DNA of 64,000 bases from Pyropia yezoensis (lineage: Eukaryota; Rhodophyta; Bangiophyceae; Bangiales; Bangiaceae), in the NCBI GenBank assembly GCA_009829735.1, contig CM020619.1, positions 9,724,375-9,788,374 of the forward strand. Reading direction: 5' to 3'. Under the pieces are notes generated by a model. It searched no databases. It had not been told where the DNA came from and worked only from the letters and a program-made list of their open reading frames with translations. This document shows, in pieces, positions 11,911-22,606 of the stretch. Made by a program: the position numbers and the translations under genes. Positions within the stretch are counted from its first letter, which is position 1. Each line of letters opens with the position of its first letter.

Positions 11911-12274
11911 GGACAAGTAGCCCGATGCGTTTGAAGTCGCTGTCACGTTGCCAATCACTAGTCCGGCTTTTCCAAAGAGAGCTTGAGGCAGGCGCCGTGT
12001 GGCACTTGAATGAGCCAGCAGGTGTGCCGGGCGTCACACCACCGGGTGACGCGCCGCCAGCTGTTCTTTGACCGTTACCAAACGACGACTAACGCATGCC
12101 TCCGTGTCCTTCAACCTCGCGACACACTGCCAACGCTTTCCTTCTCGCCACACCCACCAGCCCCCCCGCCCGCCGTGGACGCGCCTACTATCCTCTGCCC
12201 TCGTCGACTGCCCAACCTCTCCTTTTTTTCCTTGTCAAACCCGAAACTATCCGGTCGCCTCATCGCCGTCTACG

Positions 12275-14810
12275 ATGGCCGACCGCCGTAACTCCGCAAG
12301 CGCTTCCAATTTGCCGCCGTCAAGTCGGGGGAGTGCGAGCTCCGTTGCTGGAACTAGTCCTGATGGAGGAGATGCTCGTGGTCAACAGATCGGCCGCAAG
12401 CGTCCGGCGTCAAGTCTAGCAGCGGAAGAGACTGCGGAAGCTATTCTTGAATCGGCCGGGACTGAAGCCCAATTGACGCGACCGGACCAGCTGACTCGTG
12501 ACGATACTGTTTTTGAATGGATCCCTCGAGATGACCTGGCGCGCAAAGTGCGCTCCGCCGCCTGGCAGCTTTTCGAGCTGTACCGCACCCAAGACGACAA
12601 TGGGAGCTTGCTTGGCTGGTGTCGCCTGTGTGCCGGTCTGGGCACGACAAACATCCAGAACATGCGAAATGGGACCATCGGGAACTCTGTGAAGCCCTTT
12701 GAGAACACCGCGAATGGGGTGGGTAGCCAAGAGAGAAGGCTACTCCACTTCCGGGCAGCGTTGCTGATATGCCGCAATGCTACGGGTGGAAACCGCTCCA
12801 AGCGCGTGGTGGACGGAACCATCACTCGATTTTTTTCTCCCGATGTTCGTCCTCATCACCTGCGTTTTGTCATGATGCAAGTAATTTCCTACTCTCCACA
12901 GGTACTGACTGAAAACCCTCACGTTGACGCTTTTGTGTCTGGCCTGTCCTCTTACTCAACGCCATCTCGCAACACCATGACTCACCACCTCATTGAGATA
13001 TACTCCTGCACGCTAATGGCACTGCGCACCCGGTTGCAGGCCATCAAGGCCCAGTACATGCGTCTTCCTTTTGCTCACGCCGTCACCCATCTGTGGTCTG
13101 AGAAACACAGCACACATGTCATGCGGGTCGCTCGTGATCCGCTTCGTTGACCCTGCGACTACCACCATGGAGGTGGTGCACCTGGGTGTGGCACTCTTTC
13201 GCGGAAAGCATACGAGCGACAAGATCCTGTCCTGGGTCCGCACACGCCTGCAGTACATCGAACTGAACACTGATGACCTCGGTTTCACCACCACCGACTC
13301 TGGAGCAAATGTGCGCAAAGCAATGCGCTCCCTGGAAGCGCCGTGGCTGCCGTGCATGGCGCATTCCATGCACAACGCCATGTAGACGGCGATGGGCATG
13401 AACAAGTCGGAGGCTTCTGACGGCACCGGCGAGCAGTCGGGAAGGAGGTCATCCCAGAGCCGCAATCCGGCAACCAAGCAGCTGCTGTCGCGCACCCCAA
13501 AGCTGTTGGGGCATTTTAACCGTTCGACTTTGAGCGTCAGCATCTACAAGGAGATGAAAATCCAGGGCGAGACTGAAGCCCGCAGCATTATTGATGACGT
13601 GCCATTAAGGTGGAGCTCTACCTTCCGCGCTTTGGCTCTGTTGTACACATCTTACTCGCGCTTGTGTGCCTTTTTCAATGCTGATAGTGTCAGCGCGAGC
13701 GTGCGCAACCAGCGGCTGTCGAGCAATGATTGGGGCCGTATTCGGCAGCTTCTGGGGGTCCTTCAGGGAGCAATGGAGGTGACCACACTGAGCAAGAGCG
13801 CTTCTGACCCGGTTTCTGTGTCCTTTGCTGCGGTTTGCTCCTTTCGTCGCGCCATGTTTTCCGATTGTTTCATTGTGCCCTGCCCACCTGGCCCTCCTTT
13901 GGCGGCTGGAAAGCAGAATATGGACGCTTATTGTCCGGCGCACCCTGAGGACCCGCTCATCGAGATTGATGACCGCCTCTACCCAGCTGAGAGGCTGTAC
14001 TTCGACGAAAACCACGGTCGGGACTGCCTCTGCTCGGAAGCCGAACGGGTCGTCAGCGTCCTGCGGGAGCAGGTGGACGTGCGCTTCTTCAACCAGCGAG
14101 ATACCTCACGCAATCTTTTGACGTCAGCACCCGTTTTAATGAGTGCCGCCATCTCACCCGGCACGTGCAAGCTGTGTAGGGCCGTGTCGAAGATGATGGA
14201 CCGGACGGGCCTGTACGAGCAGGCCGTGCTGGAGGTTCGAGTCGTTTGTGACCGCCTCACCGAGCCAGCGGTGCCAACGTCGACAGCCGCAGCACCTTCT
14301 GCCCGTTGTGCCCCTCGCCATCGTAGAGCCTACACGTCCCCTCCAGACTTCACGGACGACGAAGAGAGCCTTGGCAACAACGTGGCGCCTGAAAGCATGA
14401 AGGCGACGATGGCCAAGTCACAGCTGGAAGAGTTCTTGTCGGCGGTCTGTTTGAGTAAGATCAAGGACCCGCTTTTGTACTGGAAGCAGAACAAGTCGCT
14501 ATACTTTTTGATGTATCCGGTGGCTTGCGCCGTTCTTGGGGCCGTCGCCACCTCGGCCGCGTCGGAGCGCGACTTCTCCATTGCCGGCAACATCATGCGC
14601 AAGGAGCGGTCTGCTCTGCTCTCGCGGCACCTTGAGATGCACACTTTGGTCAGGGAGAATGCGCGCTTCCTCTCCAAGTCTTTGACAGAGGTACCCAAGC
14701 TGACACACGAGACGGCGCATAAGGTTGACGCAGAGATGCCGCAGGGGCGTTCCACGTCCGTTCAAGATGATACCGGGGCTTCTACCGCAGACGAGGACAG
14801 TAACATCTGA
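12275..14810 (+). pseudogene. hAT-family transposase, two lesions
   Basis: From the ATG at 12275 (MADRRNSASASNLPPSSRG) the frame gives a Ser-rich N-terminus, a possible degenerate BED-type zinc finger (WCRLC) and the segment DVRPHHLRFVMMQVISYSPQ. The catalytic core holds VIRFVDPATTTMEVVHLGVALFRGKHT, then TTTDSGANVRKAMRSL and CMAHSMHNAM, matching the hAT pattern TTDNAxN and the CxxHxLNL region. Near the C-terminus LLYWKQNKSLYFLMYPVAC and ATSAASERDFSIAGNIM form the hATC dimerisation domain. One frame change lies between about 13085 and 13130, and an in-frame TAG at 13383-13385 follows the CMAHSMHNAM block. The rest stays open to the stop near 14810. About 845 codons, normal for hAT. Two lesions only suggest fairly recent death, or assembly error. 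Confidence 0.85.
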
Positions 14811-15174
14811 TTGGGGCCTTGGTAGTTTTTGCTGCCGGTCAAGGCGCATGTGGGGTTGCGTCGGGAATATGAGGTTGCGTGAGAGTGGCCAGGGATGTGG
14901 GTTTATGAGGGTTAGTGTGGCACCGCCAGCAGTAAAGGTGCAGCGGTTTTGGCATTGACGTGCATCCTCACATGTCAATGCCTGGGCCGCTCTCGACGCG
15001 GCGTGTACGCTGCTTTCGGGCACAGTCGTCAGTAAACCGCAGCGCCCTCAGGAGTACATTGTTTTTTCATCTCAACTCACATCCTTGCAATCGTCCAACG
15101 TCGACCAACGCACCTGCTTGGTGGATGGACAACAAACAGTGGAATAGCGGCGCGACATGGAACGGTACGAGCTC
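14811..15174. other. Flank of hAT transposase up to A2 insertion
   Basis: No gene is recognised. A hAT right terminal repeat was searched for (expected to end in CCCTG) and not seen. The stretch ends in CTCTC (15175-15179), the left copy of the A2 target duplication. Confidence 0.5.
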
Positions 15175-15179
15175 CTCTC

Positions 15180-15750
15180 TGTGGTATAAAACTCGATTCT
15201 CTCAGACACGTGTCAATATCCCTCGGGGGAAAGGGACAGGTAACACAGAAAGGGGAACTACGAGAGTGGTATGCCTGTTGCCTCACGTGCCTGCTCGCAG
15301 AGCAAACAGATACGCACTGTAGTGCACACGGGGAAGAGGAAAGCAAACGCGCAGTTGTCTCTTTCCTGAGGGCGCGGGCCAAGGGCGCCTCGCTGTCCCT
15401 CTTAACGTGCATCTGGGGGAGCCTCGACACGTTGGCCAGGTAGCCCCCCCATAACCCCGAGTGGCCCCGACCCGAGTCTAACCTCGTCAGGTCGGGGGCC
15501 ACTATCACTACTAATTCTATTCCCACTCACTAATCTCACACTCAATTTCTCTGAAATCAAGTCCCTCGCAAGTATGCAAAAACCCATCAGAAATCCCTCT
15601 CTCACGTGTGGATAGCGTAGTCCACTGCATCCCAGTGCCGGGCACGGGCCACGGCCGCCAATCATCCTCACACGGCGGGCGTGTTCTGGCACCTGGGGCC
15701 CTCTGGTTGTAGTCCCGGGTCGGCGCCAAGTCGGGGCCAAGAATGCTCCC
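15180..15750 (-). repeat. 3' LTR of copy A2
   Basis: 571 bases, TGTGG at the left and a degenerate CTCCC at the right in place of CTACA. It is followed at 15751-15765 by the complement of a purine tract, the polypurine primer on the element strand. Confidence 0.9.
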
Positions 15751-15829
15751 TAGCTCCCTCCCTAGTCCGGCACGTCCTCGGGCCGAACCAGGTGCCACCG
15801 TGCACAGCCTCGAGCACGTCCACACCGGT

Positions 15830-17106
15830 GCCGAGGCCGAGCGTCTTCACCCCGGTTTTGGTTTCTCCCAGACCTGCTGATGGTCTGGATTGTCGACAAG
15901 TTGACCGTCGACTTCCTGTGCAGCCAGGACGAGAAGTACAAGGAGCTCTTCCAGGCGATGATTGACTTCCGGCGTCGGCTGCCGGTGCATGATCGGAGCT
16001 TCTTGAACGCGGTTGCCGACCAGAACAGCCCGCGTCGGGATTGCTCCGGTTGGGTGCAGGTGGTCTACCAGTCTTCTCCGGCCAAGGTGCAGCTAGCGAC
16101 ACCGCTTTCGGCGTGGCCGTAGCTAGGCAGCTTTCCTGCTCCGTTCGCCCTCGATCTTCTGCCAACTGGGCCGCCGGTGCAAGAGTCGGGATGGGCCGCG
16201 GCGGTCGGTCGGGCGTCTGCGGCGGCTCCGCTTGCTCCTGTTGCACCTGGCGTCCAGGTGGCTTCGCCTGGACCGTCGCCGGCGCGTTTGCGTTCCGCTC
16301 CGTCTGTCCCGGTGCTTCAAGCTCCTCCGGCACCGCGCTTGTCTGCAGCGAGTCTGGGGGTGGCCGTGCGGTCGCCGACTACTCCGGCCGTTCTGCCTGG
16401 GGCGCCTTTTTCAAACGTCGGCGGTCCTGTGCCTCGGCTGGAGTTGGGGACTCCGGTTTCTGGGGCTGTTGTGGACCGTCCGGTAGTGGCATCCTCGGGG
16501 CGGTCCGAGATCCCGGCGCCGACTCTGCGCCTTACCCGCTTCCGGGTGCCTGACTGGTACCTGAACCAAGGTGGCCCGACATGCGACCAGTACGACGTCG
16601 GTATGATTGAAGACCAGCTGGGTCGTCTTCCGGCGCAGGTTGAAGGCGTCGGGTCTTCCCTGGTGCTGGGTACTTACGCCAGCGTCTTGAACAACGTGGT
16701 TGACCGGGTGTTTGCTTGCGCGAACAGCGGCCAGATGCCGGACAGCCCGGTGGTTGGCGAACTTCTGGCGACTTTGACGCGGCATGGCTTGGCCCAACAG
16801 TTGTCAGAAACCTTCACTGGCTTCCAGGGGCGCCGACAGGCATACCTGGATGAGCGGGAGCGCCCGGCAACTACCGGTATTATTCCGATGGCGTCATACC
16901 TGGATGCACCGCGCCCACCGCACTACGTCATCCCGCCTTCTTCTGGTTTCCGTCGTGCCGCGGAGGCAGCGCTGGAGGACGCTCCCGCGGCCCAGCGTCC
17001 GCGCCGGGAAAAGTACTTGGAGGCAACGAGGGTGAGAGTCTTGGGAGAAGGGAGGAGGGAAGAGGCGGAGAGAAGGGTTGCTCGAGCGGGTGCTTGTTTT
17101 ACTTGA
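15830..17106 (+). pseudogene. Antisense ORF of family A (copy A2)
   Basis: A plus-strand frame opposite to gag-pol, ending about 50 bases before the end of pol, so the two are convergent. The first part (VDFLCSQDEKYKELFQAM, LPVHDRSFLNAVADQN, SPAKVQL) matches copy A0. The rest is Pro/Ala/Ser-rich, then a more ordered part: FRVPDWYLNQGGPTCDQYD, EDQLGRLPAQVEGVGSS, YASVLNNVVDRVFACANSG, HGLAQQLSETFTGFQGRRQA. The C-terminal half is not covered by A0, so its conservation is not tested here. No domain is recognised. Broken. An envelope is unlikely: no signal peptide or membrane segment was seen. Confidence 0.6.
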
Positions 17107-17158
17107 TTGTTCCATGCTTGCATTGCGTGTTTTCCTTGATATACCCGTTCCCGTCTTC

Positions 17159-20100
17159 TCAATCCTCTTGTTCCGCATCCGTTGCGGGTGAGCTCGGCTC
17201 GTCCTGATAGTCTTGATCGGTCCCGTCCTCCTGGTCCTCCTCCGAGTCCGACTCCAGGATCTTGCCGGCTCTGGCCACCGGAGTGCCCTCAATCCCGTTC
17301 CGTCGCGTGTAGGCGCAGACGTCCGAGATGTGTAACCGGTTTGAGGGTTCCCAGGTATCATCTGCCGGATAAAAACCGAACCAGCGTACTCGCAGGTACA
17401 AGCGCCCGTCTGTGGTCTTGTCCTTTTCCTCGTCAGCCAGAGGGATCTGGCAGTAACCGGCAATACAATCCAGCGTCGAGAAGATGGTCGCATCACCAAG
17501 AAAGTCGATGCAATCATGCATCCGGGGTATCGGGTATACATCCTTGACGGTCATCTCGTTCAGGCGCCTGTAGTCAACGCAGAAGCGGGAGTGACCGCCA
17601 GGTTTCGGGACGACTACCACCGGGAAGGCCCACTCGCCATCAGACGGCTCGATAAAATCCATCTTGAGCATCTTGCTAACCTGCTTCTCAATCTCATCCC
17701 GGCGATGAGGTCCAGCCCGGTATGGTTGCAGGTGTACTGGCTTAGCTTCCGACTTGAGTTGAATCCGGTGTAGAGTGGCGTCCATCTTGCCCAGCTCTCC
17801 CGACCACAGGTGCCGATACTCCTGGAGAAGCTTCTCCAGTGCCTCCTTCAAGTCGGGAGGGACATTTTCTTGTTTGACCTTCGGCATCCCGGGCGGTGTT
17901 TGTTCGGGCTTTGGAGTAGCGCTGCCAGCCTGCTCTTGCTTCGGAGGTACGTCTAAGGCCGTCAAGTTGGATGCCAGCTCTTGTTGCAGGTTCAAGAGGT
18001 CTTCCTTGCTGAGAGCACGGGCGGACGCCCGGTAACGCTCTGCTGTACCAACTCGGGTGCCCTTGGCGAGGGTTATTGGCTTCCGGCTCACGTTGACGAT
18101 CAGCACCGAGAACGGGGTGTGCCTTTCTACCTTCTTGTGATGTCCGTGGGTCAAGTATAACAGGTGTTTCGCCAGAAATTCCTTACGTCCGTAGATCAGG
18201 TATTGACCTGCAATCCGGGTCGTTACTTGAACCTTGGTCTCCGAGCGAGGAGGGAGGAGCACCGGTTTGAAGAGAGTCAAAGTAGAGGGTGGGATGCGTT
18301 CCCTCTTGTTCTTGGCTACACGAACCTTGGCGTCCAGATGCTCCAATACCGGTGACACAAACCCATGGTTGAACTGCACCTTCCCTTCTCCGGGTAGGAT
18401 GCTCTTGACATGCAGCTTCTGGAAGTCCCAGCCTAGGATAACGGGGACTGATAGGGTCTTGACTACTAGAAAGCGAAAAAGCATTGGTTCATTGTTGACA
18501 TAAATGGCGACGGGAAGGCGGCCCGGCGGTCGTAGGGTTTGACCTGATGCGTCGACATTGTGGGTTTTGGTAGGCGCTCTCCAGGCATGTCGACGCCAGC
18601 CCGGAGGTGACAGGTTCTCAGTGATGACGCTTGGTCCGGCTCCCGTGTCAAACACCGGCGTAACAGCTTGGGGGAGGCTATCCCCCACACGCATACGAGC
18701 ATTAATCTTGAGGTTGTCTTTACGCAGGACGAGCAAGGTCCCCTTGAACAAACAGGGTGTCCAGGCGGCTACCAGTTGAGCAGGTAACTGCCGTCCTTTT
18801 CCCCGGTACGCAAGGGGAGAGCGGGTAGAAGTACGCTGCCGTCGGAGATTCGGGAAGACACTTGGAGAGAGCGCCTGCCCTACTCGTTTTCCGGGTCCAA
18901 GGAGTCCTTAGAGGTTTCGGTCTCAATGTCAAAGTCCGTCGGAGCTTCCTTGCCAGAGCCTCCGTGATGCTCTGTACGGTTGCCACTCGGATTGCGTGTA
19001 CCTGTGCCTTGTCCATCTTGGAGGGTGCTCGCCGGTCAGCCCAGTTGACCGCCCTTGCAAACACCAGCCCTTGACGCTTGAGTTCCTCCTGGAGATTCTT
19101 GGGAATGGTCGGGCACTGGTAGGACACGTGGTCCTCCTTCTGGCACAGCCAGCAAGACCGGAACCGCTGGTTCTTGACCTGCTTGGGGGCGACCAGAGAA
19201 GGTTGCTCCTTCGAAACAAAGCCGCCCTACTTGTCCCCTGACCCCACGGGTGAGGCCTCGCCAACTGCGAGTACAGGTATAGGGCAATCACCTCCTTTAT
19301 GCTTTTCGGGTCCGGGACGAACTCGCGACAACGGCTGGGAGTTGATACCATGGGAGCTTGGAGGGCCTTGGGTTGCCGGTACTTGCCCTGGGTGTAGGCC
19401 ATCAACTGCTGGAAGGTATGTTCTTGATGTTCCTGGTTGTAGTTCTTCGCATCCACTCGATGATATTCAGGAAGCCCTTCCGAGAAGATCATCTTGAGCC
19501 TGTCCTCAGGGTAAACGTTGCCACAAGCCTCGCTCATCTCCCGGACACGACAGGCGAAGGACTCTGGAGTCTCTTGTCTCTCCATGGTTGCCCGGTTCAG
19601 CCTGCCGACTGCTTTACGCAGGGAGTCCGCGTCAGCGTAGTTGGACAGGAGCCAGTTGACCGCCTCCGGATATCTCCCAACGATACGCCCGACAATGTGT
19701 CCGGCAGAGTCTGGTAGAACCTGTGCAAACCGCTGTTCAGCTTCTCCGGTCATGAAGTTAACCAGGAGGTAGAGAGCCTTGCCCTCGGACACATCGTTGT
19801 CATTGCATGACTTGACAAACCGGGGCAGGAAGGCAAAGATATGCGCCGGTCTCTTCCCGGAAAACTTAGGATGTCCCCCGAAGCTCGGCTGCTTTCGCCG
19901 GTTCAGGGATGCCATCTTCTTGGCCATCTTCCGGGTGTAACCTTGGTCTTGGTTCTCCAGCCGGTAGTTACCCCAATACGTGACCTTGTTCAGGGTGGCA
20001 TCTCCCACTTGGTGGACAGAGAAGTCAAACTCGACTAGCCTGCGCCGGGTGGGACCGGGAGATGCATCTTAGTCATATCCCTCCTCACAGCTGGAGGAAC

Positions 20101-20638
20101 TTGTCTCGCTTGTGCTAGACCGACGGCGACGACGCCGACGCCTCCTGCTGCTCCAGTTACCGGTCTTGGAGCTCCCCGCCCCATAGGATGCAAGGGGAGG
20201 AAAAGCTTGGCCGGTCCCAGGAGTCGAGGTCTCAGGGAGACCCGTAGAACCAGTCACAGCGGTGTCTCTGGCACTGCTAGTGCCCACAGGAAGAGGTGAA
20301 TACACCCAGCTGCCATGTGTGGGTCCAGGAGTAAACACACCAGGGGCTATCCCTGGAGGTTGAGGAGTAGAACCGACAGGAGGGAGACGTCTGCTGCGAG
20401 CGGACTCAAACGCCGTTGACCCAGGGGTGGCTCCCACAGAAGGAACAGCCGGAGGAACGGGAGCAGGAGGTGCTTGGCTGCCTATAGACTCCAGTCCGCT
20501 ACCGTATGTCACACCCAGGTCTGCTTCGCCCGCGGGGACGACGCCGGGTTGGACACGGTCCCCCGCAGTGACCAGGGATGCGTCAAGGGACGCGGGGTCT
20601 ACCCCTTCGGGCACCGTCGTGCCAGGGAGGGAGGCCAT
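17159..20638 (-). pseudogene. gag-pol of copy A2
   Basis: Read on the minus strand from the ATG at 20638 (MASLPGTTVPEGVDPASLDA). First comes a Pro/Ser/Thr-rich part, then the capsid-like part (about 20000-19300), and a zinc knuckle of CX2CX4HX4C form around 19150-19110 (CWLCQKEDHVSYQC). The aspartic protease follows with DTGAGPSVITENL near 18650 and LGWDFQKLHV near 18430, then the start of reverse transcriptase with FCVDYRRLNEMTVKDVYPIPR near 17580-17520. The tail is LYLRVRWFGFYPADDTWEP, the chromodomain core near 17390, ending in an acidic Asp/Glu-rich stretch at 17159. Broken, a few interruptions. Confidence 0.85.
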
Positions 20639-20826
20639 GTTGGTCTCTTGACAGCCACAGTCCAGTTGCCTGCATGTCCAAAGATCGCAAGACCACAAGA
20701 GAGGGGTTAGAGAGCCAGGAATGGGATTCCCGTGAACGGGTGCAAATAATTCCCAAACCACAGAAAAAGACAGAACAGGAACAACCCAACCGCTGCTCCC
20801 AAATGTCTCCTCTCAAACACTCCGAC

Positions 20827-20844
20827 TCCCCTGCTGCTCCACCA
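20827..20844 (-). other. Primer binding site of copy A2
   Basis: On the minus strand TGGTGGAGCAGCAGGGGA, four bases after the LTR. It pairs with a tRNA ending CUGCUCCACCA, that is a GGAGCAG/CUGCUCC acceptor stem with an A discriminator. The same 18 bases serve family B (36819-36836). Confidence 0.75.
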
Positions 20845-20848
20845 AATA

Positions 20849-21419
20849 TGTGGTATAAAACTCGATCCTCTCAGACACGTGTCAATATCCCTCGGGGGAA
20901 AGGGGCAGGTAACACAGAAAGGGGAACTACGAGAGTGGTATGCCTGTTGCCTCACGTGCCTGCTCGCAGAGCAAACAGATACGCACTGTAGTGCACACGG
21001 GGAAGAGGAAAGCAAACGCGCAGTTGTCTTTTTCCTGAATGCGCGGGCCAAGGGCGCCTCGCTGTCCCTCTTAACGTGCATCTGGGGGAGCCTCGACACG
21101 TTGGCCAGGTAGCCCCCCCATAACCCCGAGTGATCCTGACCCGAGTCTAACCTCGTCAGGTCGGGGGCCACTATCACTACTAATTCTATTCCCACTCACT
21201 AATCTCACACTCAATTTCTCTGAAATCAAGTCCCTCGCAAGTATGCAAAAACCCATCAGAAATCCCTCTCTCACGTGTGGATAGCGTAGTCCACTGCATC
21301 CCAGTGCCGTGCACGGGCCACAGCCGCCAACCATCAACACACGGCGGGCGTGTTCTGGCACCTGGTGCCCTCTGGTTGTAGTCCCGGGTCGGCGCCAAGT
21401 CGGGGCCAGGGATGCTACT
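20849..21419 (-). repeat. 5' LTR of copy A2
   Basis: 571 bases, about 97% identical to 15180-15750 by eye. It is flanked on the right by the target duplication CTCTC. On the element strand an A/T-rich TTTTATACCACA forms its end. Confidence 0.9.
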
Positions 21420-21623
21420 CTCTCTACCGGCGGGACCGGACGTACAATCCAGTGCTCCTGCTGTTTTTCAGGATGCTGCGCCGCTTTACTGATTACGTCG
21501 AGCCCAGTCGGCTCAAATTTCAAGGGCAGTCGCCGACACGGCGACCGACTTGGCATGGAAGCGCCTCACCAGGCGTCTCATGGAATCTGAGCTGCGTGAG
21601 CAGTTGTCGGCTGCGCACGAACC

Positions 21624-22092
21624 TGTGGCAAAAACCACTTACACACACGGCACCCAAGTTGGGGCGGTGTACAAGGGCTGCCTCCCGTGTCGGGGGAACC
21701 GGAAGAAGTGCAAGTCGCACACACTCTGTCCCTGTTGTGGGGCAATCCCCCCACTGACAAACAAGAGGATGGTGTGTGGTCTAACAGTCTCTTCGTCGGG
21801 ACGGGGACGCAGGGCCAAGCCCCGCTGTCCCTCCCCGTATCCCCCCAGGGTCCCCTCAAAATCTCGCCACTCAGAATCTCCCACCCCAGCACCTGCCCAC
21901 CGGGCCACACGAAAATTCAAGACGATAAATGCAGAGAACCCTCAAATCCAAGTTGGATTTACTACTAAGCTAACTATCCCAAACTTAGGGAATACGGACC
22001 CAAATGCAGAGGGAGGACCGGATCAGGCTAGTGGCCTGCCGCCACTTGCATGGCACGTGTTGCCCCCCTACCTGGGGGTCAATACTGCCACA
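21624..22092 (-). repeat. LTR of copy B3 (469 bases)
   Basis: Same length and termini as the LTR at 36839-37307. No 5-base duplication joins its flanks (GAACC on the left, CTCCC inside on the right). Confidence 0.85.
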
Positions 22093-22470
22093 CTCCCCTC
22101 TCCTCACTTCCGACCGACCCGGTCGGCCCTGTGAGGGGGTGCGTAAACGCACGTCTGGGCGTTTGGGGCGCGACCCGCTGTCCCCCCTTGAGTACGTAAC
22201 GCGGATGTGGAGGCGGTCACGTTGACCGCCCCTCTCCTCAAGCTTGCCCACTCGGCGGCTTGCTCTCCCCGGTTCACACTTCACCTTCACCACCACCTGC
22301 CCTTTACCTTCCACGGGGCCGCCCCACGCTGGGGAGGCCACCCGTCTATTCACGATCCGAGTCCCCCTCAGCTCGAGGCGGGTCTCGTGCCGCTGTAGCC
22401 AGGGCGTCTCTCCCCAACTTGGGGAGAGCCATGGCGACCCCGGGGGCGGAGACGGATACAAGCAAGCACC
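21624..22470 (-). mobile_element. Family B Ty3/gypsy end fragment (copy B3)
   Basis: Begins with a complete 469-base LTR (21624-22092, TGTGG to CCACA) matching 36839-37307. It is followed by about 200 bases that match the sequence inside the LTR of copy B2 (39726 down to 39530). The remainder to about 22470 carries the short palindromes typical of family B, such as CTCTCCCCAA/TTGGGGAGAG around one base at 22408-22428. The right border is inferred from these and is uncertain. Broken: no gag or pol. Confidence 0.75.
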
Positions 22471-22606
22471 AGAGAACACACTCCCGAGGCGCACAATGAC
22501 AGTATGGAAAAGACAGAATGGAAGTATTCCCGAGTTGCAATCAAATGCTATGTGTATACAGAGGATTCCAGAGCAAGACATTGAAAGACATGTACGACAA
22601 AGCAGC

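Larger units (their letters stand above)
15180..21419 (-). mobile_element. Family A Ty3/gypsy fossil, copy A2, both LTRs present
   Basis: Two LTRs of 571 bases in the same orientation bound the element. CTCTC flanks it on both sides (15175-15179 and 21420-21424), so it is one original insertion with its 5-base target duplication. By hand alignment the LTRs differ at about 18 positions (near 3%), pointing to a moderately recent insertion; no rate is known here, so no age in years is given. Parts in element order: LTR, primer binding site, gag, protease, the start of RT, chromodomain, antisense ORF, polypurine tract, LTR. RNase H and integrase were not recognised, so it is broken, and would need outside enzymes to have moved in its present form. 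Confidence 0.92.

Noticed and set aside
14239-14253. GGTTCGAGTCG as a tRNA T-loop
   Set aside because: It lies inside the hAT transposase frame (LEVRVVCDR), and no acceptor stem or anticodon arm can be drawn around it.
15830-17106. Antisense frame of family A as a retroviral envelope
   Set aside because: No signal peptide, membrane anchor or cleavage site is visible, and it lies on the strand opposite to gag-pol.
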